Assembly (NCBI GenBank): GCA_963989245.1
Contig: OZ022354.1
Span: 1,959,246-2,023,245 of the forward strand
DNA: 64,000 bases
Reading direction: 5' to 3'
Source of the DNA: Nansenia antarctica
Lineage: Eukaryota; Chordata; Actinopteri; Argentiniformes; Microstomatidae
Below, in pieces: positions 9,295 through 21,207 of the stretch. Below the pieces are notes generated by a model. The model made no database searches and was not told where the DNA came from. It saw nothing but the letters and a program-made list of their open reading frames with translations. The first letter of the stretch is position 1. Every line of letters begins with the position of its first letter. A program made the position numbers and the translations under genes.

Positions 9295-12200
9295 CATTAG
9301 ACTTATATAGCGCTTTTCTAGACACTCAAAGACGCTTTACAAACCGAAAAGATCAAGTAATAATAAAAAGAAAGTATAGGGGCCTAATTAAGGTAGTGCT
9401 GGGGACACCTTGGACATCATCACCTGATAACTGGAAGCAAGAAAAGTGAGCTCCTGAGTTTTCTGCAGTTTTTTGCCTTGAATTATAGGATCTAATTGCC
9501 CGTGGTCAACTAACTACAGAGGTTAATTCTGAGACAGTAAGACCTTTGAAAAGGACTTTGGTAAAACCTTGATACAAATTTGAGCTTTTCAAAAAATGCC
9601 GGTTGAGAGAGGACGCTGCCGTTGATTGTTCGCCGCTTATATTATAATTATACAATTATATTGCAATTACACCTAGATGTCTGTCACATTCTTGTACAAC
9701 AACACAATCTTAACACCAGGCAAGGCAAGGCAGGTTTATTTGTATAGCACATTTCATACAACAGGGGCAATTCAAAGTGCTTTACATATAACATGAAAAA
9801 AAATACATCAAGAGGGGAATGGTAAACAGATTAAAAATAAAATGATAAGAATATATATATATATATATAGATACATATTTTATAAGATAATGAATAAGAT
9901 AATGGAAATAAATAAAAAGACATGGATGGAAGTGTTAGCGTTTAACCATAACTGTTGCAAAACATGAAGGTTTTTAGCTTAGATGTAAATATGTTTAGGG
10001 GACAGGAAGTGACAGTGACAGCCCCCCCCCCTCCATAGGCTCACCTGCAGACATCTGACCCAGGGAGGTGCTGGGACAGGCGGGAGTGGAGCAGAGGGAT
10101 AAGGCGCAGGTCCACCCATCTCTTCTCCCAGCGGAGCCCAGGGGATGTGGGCCAAGACGAGCAGGACAGGGTGTCCTAGAGGGGGCGCGGGGTGTAAGTG
10201 GAGATACAGCTGAAGCTTCCGCAATTTAAAAACACAAATCTGTGTTCAAATCAGTGTAGGTTGGAATCAGTCTAGGTTGGAATCAGTCTAGGTTGGAATC
10301 AGTCTAGGTTGAAATCAGTGTAGGTTGAAATCAGTGTAGGTTGGAATCAGTCTAGGTTGAAATCGGTTGAAATCAGTCTAGGTTGAAATCAGTGTAGGTT
10401 GAAATCAGTGTAGGTTGGAATCAGTGTAGGTTGGAATCAGTCTAGGTTGAAATCAGTCTAGGTTGAAATCAGTCTAGATTGAAATCAGTCTAGGTTGAAA
10501 TCAGTCTAGGTTGGAATCAGTGTAGGTTGGAATCAGTCTAGGTTGAGGAAGCCAGACTGTACCGTGTTGTTGGGATGGTAGTTCAGGTGCAGACCGCTGT
10601 CACACAGGGGGGACGAGGTCCCACTACTCTGATCACTGGGGACACCTAAAAGAAAAGACATCACAAAGAAAGAGAACTTCACATCTTGTTACAATAAATG
10701 TTCAGAGGAACTATTCTGTCTAGCTCTCTTTCAGGGGTAATAACCCAGTGAGGCAATGCATGAATCACCTTACAGTAATTTTCTACAAGGACATATCCTG
10801 TCCTCTATGTCTGATTTACACCGATGATGAATTCCTATTTTCAAAAGATCATATCAATCTAGTTTTCTTTTCCTATTTTGACACCACATTTTTCTTTTTT
10901 TTTCGTCAGCTCAGGGAAGAAATGTTGTATATCATCTCATCACCTCAATGACAGGTATGACATCACCTCAATGACAGGTCAATGACAGGTCAATGACAGG
11001 TCTGCCGTGTACTTTAAGTGTATTTCAGACTTTCTTTTAGACATCTCCAACTTCTGTCCAGGAGACATGCTGCTGGAGGTGTGCAGGCTTTTGTTCCAGC
11101 CCAGCTGCACTAACAGACTAACAAACCAGATCCAATTCACCACGGCCAGACCGAACCATCACCATGGGTTTATTCATATGAAACAGGTGTGTTACCTCTA
11201 GACCGGAACAGAAGTCTGCACACCTGTTCCCTCACCTGTTACCGTGAGGTTTGGAACGACACACATACATGTGCAGTCTTCACAGAGCGGCAGTTTCAGA
11301 AAAGCAGGCGTCTTCTTTAAGAAAGAGACGGTGAGTGTAACTTCTTCTCCTGCGTTGCGTAAAACCTGCACCTGGAAATCGGAAATGATGAATTATTTAC
11401 TGTACAACATCGCCCCATAAGCCGCTCTTGGCTGTGTATTTGGATGATGGATGGGATGCAAAATTCCCTCAGAATTCCAAGTCTGGTAGATATTAGTTTA
11501 AGAACCTTGGCGTTACGCCCCTCACACATTTTGGAGATGATACATATGGATCGGATACAACTGTAAAAACAGGATTTACAAGTCCAAAAGATATAAGATT
11601 ATGGTAGATAAAAGATATAAGATTATGGACAAGAAAGTGAACAAGACACAATGTTGCAAGTGTTGCAGCTTCAGCGAAATACGAGCCATCAGTCAGCGGC
11701 TTACCACTTCCTCGTGTCGGTAGCTTCGAACATTTATCCCATTTATCTAGAAAACAACAGTTAGTTAGTTATGTTATGATTCATAACCATTGATCTTGGT
11801 GTAACATCATTGAGACACATTTCAAAACGTGGCTCAAGATGAACCTTGATAGGTATAAGCAAGCTGTCAGAATGTATAATCATAACTGTCACTTTTAAAT
11901 GGCCCTAAAATGTTTTTCTGTTTAGATTTATGGTTGAATTGTCTTATCTCATTATCCTTATCCTTAATTGAAAGAGGTTTGTGTATTCTGCATTTTTTTT
12001 TTTTTTTTACTGTCAACATGAACAGTGTTATCAGAGTTTAAAACTGTCAACATGAACAGTGTTATCAGAGTTTAAAATGGATTCTCTGTAAACAATGTAC
12101 TGGAGTTCACAGTTGTCATGCAGATCTTAATGCCGTTCTGCAAATCGTCTCCCAGTCTGCCTCACGGCATGGCTCAGTGAGCAGCTATGTTTTGGTTTGG

Positions 12201-12865
12201 AGTTAAACATCTGCAGAGTGTGAGGGAGTTAAACATCTGCAGAGTGTGAGGGAGTTAAACATCTGCAGAGTGTGAGGGAGTTAAACATCTGCAGAGTGTG
12301 AGGGAGTTGGAATTGGAAAGAAACTCATCATGTACCTGGAGGATGCCATCTCCGATGAAAAGCAGCCCAGAGAGTTCAGCTGCAAAAAAAGACATCATGT
12401 TTGTGTCAATAAAACACACTTGTGATGAGAAGGACAGGCTTCGAAAACAACAAACACTAAAAACCTTACCCTTTTGCTCTTTCGATATTTTTGAAATCAC
12501 AACAGGGATTTTGTGTTCTGCACCACCCTAGGAGATGAATAAAGAGGACTTAGTTTGCCAAGGCAGAGGAACACATAGAGGAAAGAGAAAATCTATCTTC
12601 TACCATAGCTCACAGCTACTGCTGTTAATAAATGTTGACATAAACACTACATTGCATTAGGTGAGTGTGAATTAAAAGACACATTTGGGAGAGTGTAAAT
12701 TACCTTGATACTCAAGCCAAAACCTCCAATGGTCTGTCTTCTGATTGTTACTGTCCTCTCCTGTAAGGTGTTTGGTTCAGGTACAACAAAAAGAAGGTGT
12801 TTAGGGAGATGTTAAGCCTTACATATTGTAGGTGCACAAGCAAGTAGAACAGAGCTGACTAACAT

Positions 12866-12916
<51 letters not shown>

Positions 12917-15900
12917 TCATTATATTTATATAGCGCTTTTCCGGGGCTCAAAGACGCTGACAATAGGAAAAACAGAAAACACAGAAACAACAAGCAGCAG
13001 ATAACATGAGCACATAGAACACAGAGTTAAAGAACAGGCACAGGGAACAATTAACACAGCAATGTGGCAGGGTTAGGGGAGATGGTTAGGGGTAGGGAAG
13101 GTTGTATGCATGGGAGAACAGGTAGGTTTTGAGGTGGGATTTAAAAGTGGAGAGTGAGGGTGAGTCTCTGAGTGGTTGAGGGAGAGAGTGACAAGAGGCA
13201 TGTATTGGTAGATAAACTTCTGGGTAAATGCTGGACACTGGAGAAAATGCGGAATGCGCCTGTAAACGCTACCTTTAAAATGTGTAAATGTGTTGTGCTT
13301 ACCCTCCACTACAGTACATCCCTGGCCAATAATGCAAAATGTTAATCATGGTTATGCTTGTTTCACCTTTTATGGTACAGACTTAAATGACCTATATGGG
13401 ACAGGTGTAATACAGGAAGGCTGAGGGCAAGATTGCTTGACCACTGGGTCCTAGAGCCTGGCACTTCAAACACTGAAATGATGCATGCAGATAATAATAA
13501 TAATAATCATCATAATAATAATAATAATAACTTTTATTTGTATAGCGCTTTTCCTGCAAACGTTGCAGCTCAAAGTGCTCCAATCATTATATAATCATGA
13601 TTTAATTATTTAGTCATTTAAAGGCAATATTAAAAAGATGTGTTTTTAGTCTTGAGTGGAACATATTTGCTGAGCTTGCATCCCTAATGTAAACTGGCAG
13701 TGCATTCCACAATTTGGGTGCATAAAATGAGAATGCAGCCTCACCAAATCTCTTCTTTTGTACATGTGGTACACAGAGAAAACCAGCATTAGGAGACCTG
13801 AGAGCTCTATTGGGCTGATATGCTAGCAAAAGGTCTTTCAGATATTCTGGTGCTGTGCCAGTGAGAGCTTTATAAACAAGCAGAAATATCTTGAAATCTA
13901 TTCTGAACTTAACAGGAAGCCAGTGTAGAGTCTCTAAAATAGGAGTTATATGAGCTCTTCTGCTTGTTGTGGTTAAAACTCTTGCTGCTGCATTTTGGAC
14001 TAATTGCAGCTGGCCAATAGCTTTCTTCGGAAGACCAGAAAGGAGACTGTTACAATAGTCCAAACGGGTAATAATAAAAGCATGCATTAACACTTCTGCA
14101 TCAGCTTGCCGGAGAACATTTCTAACTTTTGCAATATTCCGTAGATGATAAAAAGCATTTCTTGTGATAGATTTGATGTGAGGCTCAAAGCTTAAGTCAG
14201 AATCTATAATCACACCTAGATTCTTAGCTTCATGTTTGCAGTTTGAAAGCAAGGTTCCCATGGTAACAAGGTTCCCATGATATTCGACAATTTGTCTTTT
14301 TGTGGTTTTGGTCCAATGACAAGTATCTCAGTTTTGTCCTGATTTAGTTGTAGAAAATGTTGGGACATCCAAAGTTTTATACCTCGGAGACAATTCTCCA
14401 GCGAGCTGAGTGCATGTGAATTATCAGGCAAGATGTGACACATGACATGAATTAAACATTTTAATATTCAAGATGAACAAGAGTCCATTTCACAAGCCCA
14501 TACAGTCGTCCATGGTCAATATCTGGACAGCATATTGTTGCCTTCAGTTACGCATCATTAATTGAAAATGATGTGTGTCCACCTCAAGTGGACATTGAAA
14601 GACAGCGGAGAGTGAAAGAGATGTGAGGTGTTTGTGCAGTATTTATTGAACGGGTTGTGTTACTTACACAGGAGTAAAATGGCTCGCCCGATATGCAGAT
14701 GACATCTTGCTCTTGAATGGTCAGAATGTCTTTAGCCAAGTGCAGTCGAATATTGAAGGGCTCCTCGTTACCATCTTGCAGCAGATAAATCCCGGTCTTT
14801 GTCTGTAAGTAATAAAAGTGGCAAACTCATTTAGCAACTACTCCATGTCCAAATGAACTGGTCATGAAATGAAACGTCATCGGAGAGACATGGAGCATGT
14901 GATACAGACAGTGTCTATAGTATGGCTAGTGTCTTCTTCTTTTTTTTTTCTTAATTCTTTTTATTGATTTTTTAGACATGAACATAGACAATACACCACC
15001 ACCAATACACAATTACCGATTGGGGTGGTCAGGTGAGCTGGTTCAGTAGGCATGTATAACAGCATGTAGGCAGCATTACAAAAACATATCTTATCTAATC
15101 TAATCATCATCTGGTTGAATGGTGGTCTTACTCAGGTGGTCAGTGAAGGGCTTCCAAGTCATGTCAAAGGTTGGGCTAGTGTCTTCTTCTGTTCTTCTAA
15201 GCTTGTTAAATGTACAATGTTACACTGGAGAGCAACGGTCATATATTATATGCAATGCTCTGAATGCCAGGATCTGAAAGCCTAACTACTGTTAAAGAAA
15301 CCTAAAGTGTTTAATGAGCTAAACACAGTAATTATTCACCACTAGAGAGTATATTATGTTCATGTGTGTTCATGTGTTTATATTGCTTATATTATGTTTC
15401 AAAACATTAGTACAGTATGATTACACCTTATATATGTAAATATGTAAAGCACCCTGTGCATTCGTGCTGAGAAGGGTGCTATATAAATTAAGTTTTACTT
15501 ACTTACTTACTTACTTACACTGTACCCTTTCTAAATGTTTTGTAAATGGTCTATAATGAGTTAATACATCATTTACAATAAGTGTATTATTCAATGACTA
15601 ACCCTAACCCTGAACTGTGGAATTACAATTCATTAGTTTAGGGAGCTTACAATCAGGAGCCAGTTATCAACACTTTATAAATGCAAAACATAACTCCTAA
15701 CCTAATGACATGTATGTTCGATTGGATTTTAAATATGACGATTGACTTGGCCAGTCAAGAACTTTCCATTTTATGGCCCTGAAAAAGTCGACCTAGTTGC
15801 TATGGCAGTCTGTTTGAACCCATGAGTTTGGAGGCATTAACTTGCTACTCGGGCAAACAAGATGTTTCTGTACATCTCCACAGCATCTCCCTATCCACAC

Positions 15901-18900
15901 TGTCAAAAGCCTTTTCAAAATCTATAAAATTGACATAGACAGGAGAGTTCCATTCGATGGATTGCACAATAATAATCCTGAGGGTGGCTATTTGGTCTCC
16001 ACAGGATCTACTATTTCTGAAGCCAGCCTAGTTATCCCTCAGTTTCTCATTAACCACCTTCTTAAGCCTCTCCAGTAGAATGTGGTTGAGCACCTTCCCT
16101 GGTGTTGAAAGCAGAATTATTTCTCTGTAGTTTTTGCACTCCCTAAGCTCCATAAACTTGGATGTGAGCTTTTTTGTGGTTAAGTAGAGTTCCTTCAGAT
16201 TGATTTCTCCTGCTGCTTCCTCTGCCTGTTGTGCTAAATCCTTGATGTTCTTCTTTTTTTCCATTCAGACACTATTTTCACTTTATTGTTTGCTGCTTCC
16301 TATTCTTTCTGTGCTATGGCCTTTAATGCTCTGGTGTAGTACCTCCTTTCTCCCCTTGGAGTGTTCACTTCCTCCTTTCTCCCCTTGGATTGTTCACTTC
16401 CTCCTTTCTCCCCTTGGAGTGTTCACTTCCTCCTTTCTCCCCTTGGAGTGTTCACTTCCTCCTTTCTCCCCTTGGATTGTTCACTTCCTCCTTTCTCCCC
16501 TTGGAGTGTTCACTTCCTCCTTTCTCCCCTTGGAGTGTTCACTTCCTCCTTTCTCCCCTTGGATTGTTCACTTCCTCCTTTCTCCCCTTGGAGTGTTCAC
16601 TTCCTCCTTTCTCCCCTTGGATTGTTCACTTCCTCCTTTCTCCCCTTGGAGTGTTCACTTCCTCCTTTCTCCCCTTGGATTGTTCACTTCCTCCTTTCTC
16701 CCCTTGGAGTGTTCACTTCCTCCTTTCTCCCCTTGGAGTGTTCACTTCCTCCTTTCTCCCCTTGGAGTGTTCACTTCCTCCTTTCTCCCCTTGGATTGTT
16801 CACTTCCTCCTTTCTCCCCTTGGATTGTTCACTTCCTCCTTTCTCCCCTTGGAGTGTTCACTTCCTCCTTTCTCCCCTTGGAGTGTTCACTTCCTCCTTT
16901 CTCCCCTTGGAGTGTTCACTTCCTCCTTTCTCCCCTTGGATTGTTCACTTCCTCCTTTCTCCCCTTGGATTGTTCACTTCCTCCTTTCTCCCCTTGGATT
17001 GTTCACTTCCTCCTTTCTCCCCTTGGATTGTTCACTTCCTCCTTTCTCCCCTTGGAGTGTTCACTTCCTCCTTTCTCCCCTTGGAGTGTTCACTTCCTCC
17101 TTTCTCCCCTTGGAGTGTTCACTTCCTCCTTTCTCCCCTTGGAGTGTTCACTTCCTCCTTTCTCCCCTTGGAGTGTTCACTTCCTGGTACGTTTCTGTGG
17201 ATAGCCAGGGTTTGTTGTTTCCTTCCACTTCTTCATGTCTCTTTACATGTGGTTTTCAGACCTTTACATGTGTGCTCCAGTGATCTTTACATGTGTGCTC
17301 CAGTGATCTTTACATGTGTGCTCCAGTGATCTTTACATGTGTGCTCCAGTGATCTTTACATGTGTGCTCCAGTGATCTTTACATGTGTGCTCCAGTGATC
17401 TTTACATGTGTGCTCCAGTGATCTTTACATGTGTGCTCCAGTGATCTTTACATGTGTGCTCCAGTGATCTTTACATGTGTGCTCCAGTGATCTTTACATG
17501 TGTGCTCCAGTGATCTTGGGTTTAAGTTGCAACTGTATTGTTACGTCACATTATTCTAAAATCGAGTAAAATTCTTAGGCTTTGGTTCCTGACATTGCAA
17601 ATAGACAGGCAATAGGCATAATTCAAGATAACATATATAAATATTTTAAAAAGTGACAATAGTACAGGACATAAGTGACAAATAAGATTATTTACAATTA
17701 GCAGTATCTTACAATGTGCAGACCATAAGGCACCAGACCATAAGACCATAAGGCACTAGGCATAACTCAATAAAAAGTGTCAATAGTACAGGACATAAGT
17801 GACAGTAGTAAAGTGAATGTGAGCTTAAGCTTAGGTAGTCCATATGCATGGGGTGTGCTTGTGGATGATAGTCAACAGTAGGCTTGTTCATGAGCCTGAT
17901 GGCCTGGGGGAAGCAGCTGTGGCTTAGGTTAGGGTTAGAGCCTGATGGCCTGGGGGAAGCAGCTGTAGGCTTGTTCATGAGCCTGATGGCCTGGGGGAAG
18001 CAGCTGTAGGCTTGTTCATGAGCCTGATGGCCTGGGGGAGGAGCTGTGGCTTATTCATGAGCCTGATGGCCTGGGGGAGGAGCTGTGGCTTGTTCATGAG
18101 CCTGATGGCCTGGGGGAGGAGCTGTGGCTTGTTCATGAGCCTGATGGCCTGGGGGAGGAGCTGTGGCTTGTTCATGAGCCTGATGGCCTGGGGGAGGAGC
18201 TGTGGCTTGTTCATGAGCCTGATGGCCTGGGGGAGGAGCTGTGGCTTGTTCATGAGCCTGATGGCCTGGGGGAAGCAGCTGTGGCTTAGCATGAGCCTGA
18301 TGGCCTGGGGGAAGCAGCTGTGGCTATGAGCCTGATGGCCTGGGGGAAGGAGCTGTGGCTATGAGCCTGATGGCCTGGGGGAGGAGCTGTGGCTTGTTCA
18401 TGAGCCTGATGGCCTGGGGGAGGAGCTGTGGCTTGTTCATGAGCCTGATGGCCTGGGGGAGGAGCTGTGGCTTGTTCATGAGCCTGATGGCCTGGGGGAA
18501 GGAGCTGTGGCTATGAGCCTGATGGCCTGGGGGAGGAGCTGTGGCTTAGCCTCTGAGTTTGGGCATTGAGGCTCCAGAAAAGGCTTCGCCTTTTGGACGT
18601 CATCCATTCAAACAGACTGTGTTTGGGGTGTTTGGGGTGTTTGGGGTGGCTGGGATCTTTGATGATGCCTATATCCTGAAATTGAATTTGACTCGTCCTT
18701 CTCTGGGTTTCGTGCATTTCAATGTCAGCTGGATCCTTGCTGTAACAAGGTGATGGTCAGATCCTTGCTGTAACAAGGTGATGGTCAGATCCTTGCTGTA
18801 ACAAGGTGATGGTCAGATCCTTGCTGTAACAAGGTGATGGTCAGATCCTTGCTGCAACAAGGTGATGGTCAGATCCTTGCTGTAACAAGGTGATGGTCAG

Positions 18901-21161
18901 ATCCTTGCTGTAACAAGGTGATGGTCAGATCCTTGCTGTAACAAGGTGATGGTCAGATCCTTGCTGTAACAAGGTGATGGTCAGATCCTTGCTGTAACAA
19001 GGTGATGGTCAGATCCTTGCTGTAACAAGGTGATGGTCAGATCCTTGCTGTAACAAGGTGATGGTCAGATCCTTGCTGTAACAAGGTGATGGTCAGATCC
19101 TTGCTGTAACAAGGTGATGGTCAGATCCTTGCTGTAACAAGGTGATGGTCAGATCCTTGCTGTAACAACGTGATGGTCAGATCCTTGCTGTAACAAGGTG
19201 ATGGTCAGATCCTTGCTGTAACAACGTGATGGTCAGATCCTTGCTGTAACAAGGTGATGGTCAGATCCAGCATCAGATCCTCTTTTAACTCTGACATCCA
19301 GCAGTGAGTGCCTAAACCTTTGGCTAATGCAGATGTGGTCAAAGATGTTCTGTTGTATGGTCAGCAAACACCCAAGTTGCTTTATGGATGTCCTTATGTG
19401 GGAAAATCCACCCACCGTTGATCAAGTTGCTACAAACAAGCCGCTACAAATCTTTCGATATGTTTTTCTCCATGAACACAAACACCCTCAATGCTGATAC
19501 ATACTTTTGCCTCGTAGGAGTGGTTTGATTTAAAATCCAAACATTTGGAGTATAGAGCCAAAAGAAGAAACTAATGTTTCACTGTCCCAATACTTACAGA
19601 GGGCAATGCATATGTGACAGCAGCTGGTGAGAGAGGGTACAAGTAAGTATGTAAGTTGTTGAAAATCAATGACACACTCCCTAGTCAAGCCAAAACTTTG
19701 CAAAACATACATTTGTGACTTTGACTGGTGAACTTGCAAACCACACCACTCGAAGGGGTCAAAAAGTGAAAGTGAAACTTACTGTGTCAACTGATTTGAT
19801 TTGATTTTTGATTTGATTTGATTAGATTTTTATTAGGAATTTACATAGGATCATTTACGCATCATGACACTAAGTAATGTCCAGAGGATAGCACTTGAAA
19901 GCATTATTTAAAACACTTATTTCCAAAGTGGTCCTCGATGGAAACATAAAATGAAATAAAACAAAACATCACACAGCATAAAACGGCATACAGTAAAAAC
20001 AGCATAAAGACAGCATAAGAACACAGCATAAAAAACACACATTAAAACACAACATGGAAACATAAATGAAACAGAACAAATCGGAATCACCCTCCCTTTC
20101 TTAAGGGTGAGCCATTAGTTCTACCCATAAATATGACTTCACTTTTGTTTTAAAGAAGGCTTTGCTTTGGCTTTGCTTAATATGCAGAGGCAGATGGTTC
20201 CATAAAGAAATCCCAGTATAGAAAAAGGAGCTTCTTGCTGTTTTAGTTTTGACAAGAGGAACACTGCATGACATAATATAAATTATAATGTATTATAATC
20301 ATGTATATTTCTCTCCATATCTATGTTACAATTCATATATTCAGGGGCCCGGTTATGAACTATCAAACATATAGTTGAGTTTTAGTTGTTTTACTCGATC
20401 CTCTACAGGTAACAGACCAACTTCTTTCATTTCCATGGGTCCTATGTGTGTCCTGGGAGGAGCATTAAGTATATCTAATAATGACATTATTCTGTGCTAC
20501 CTGCAATTTGTTCTTAATTTTTTTCGGGAAAGTCCGCTATACCATGCGGAGCATGCATAATCAAACTGACACTGTATTAAAGCAGCTACTAAAAGTGTTT
20601 TAATCTTAGAATTCATAAATCGAGTATGGCGATATAAAAACTTTAGCAATTTTAGATAAAACTGTAGCTGCAACTTCCTCCCCAGAGACAGATTGGTGGA
20701 GAGACCCCTAGGTATTTGACACTTGATTCGATAATACTTCCTTCACACTGTACCTTGATTGTGTTATGTCGTGTATTTCTACTTAAACACACAATAGTAT
20801 GATAGGGGCCTGTATAAATGCTGTAGGGGAATGTTGTGCAATGTTGTGCAAATAGCCCCCTGAGTGTTGTGCAATGTTGGGCAATAGCCCCCTGACTTGA
20901 GGCCATAGTGACATCACAGGGGACGGCCCTCATGACCATCTAGATAAGGTGATAGGCTATGGCCTGTGACTGTATTTACATATTGTGATGAACCAGGGTG
21001 AGACCCAAAGATCTATGTAGTATGTATGATCTATGTATGAATATGTAGTATATTTTAAACACACACATACCAGGGCATGCAAGGGCATGATGCCCTCTAA
21101 CAATGAGGGTTCTATGGCAACCAGATGACCAACAGAGACCTCTGGGGGTTGGGACCCTTAT

Positions 21162-21207
<46 letters not shown>

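Larger units (their letters stand above)
15838..19445 (-). mobile_element. RTE-like LINE remnant expanded by internal tandem arrays
   Basis: Reading the minus strand from 19445, the first part encodes the end of an apurinic-type endonuclease (HKDIHKATW, the RHSLLDVRVKRGSDAGSDHH region). At the other end, 16340-15838 encodes the start of a reverse transcriptase (STPGKVLNHILLERL, FIDFEKAFDSVDRE). Between them lie four tandem arrays and an inserted interspersed repeat. Short non-array pieces still read as the linker (TKPREGRVKFNFR; GERRKYYTRALKAIAQKE). Stops and frameshifts are frequent. The element is truncated at both ends and sits in sntg1 intron 1. Confidence 0.8.

Noticed and set aside
10241..10547. 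CRISPR-like short direct repeats
   Set aside because: Units are directly tandem with no unique spacers, and the context is a vertebrate intron.
11243..11371. Longer form of sntg1 exon 7 using a GT 26 nt further downstream
   Set aside because: It would shift the frame of exon 8 into an early stop. The upstream GTATGT donor restores the conserved SNTG1 sequence.
16200..17329. Three overlapping ~300-codon plus-strand frames
   Set aside because: They are the same 29-bp repeat read in three frames. The repeat is low-complexity, and the opposite strand is a LINE linker.
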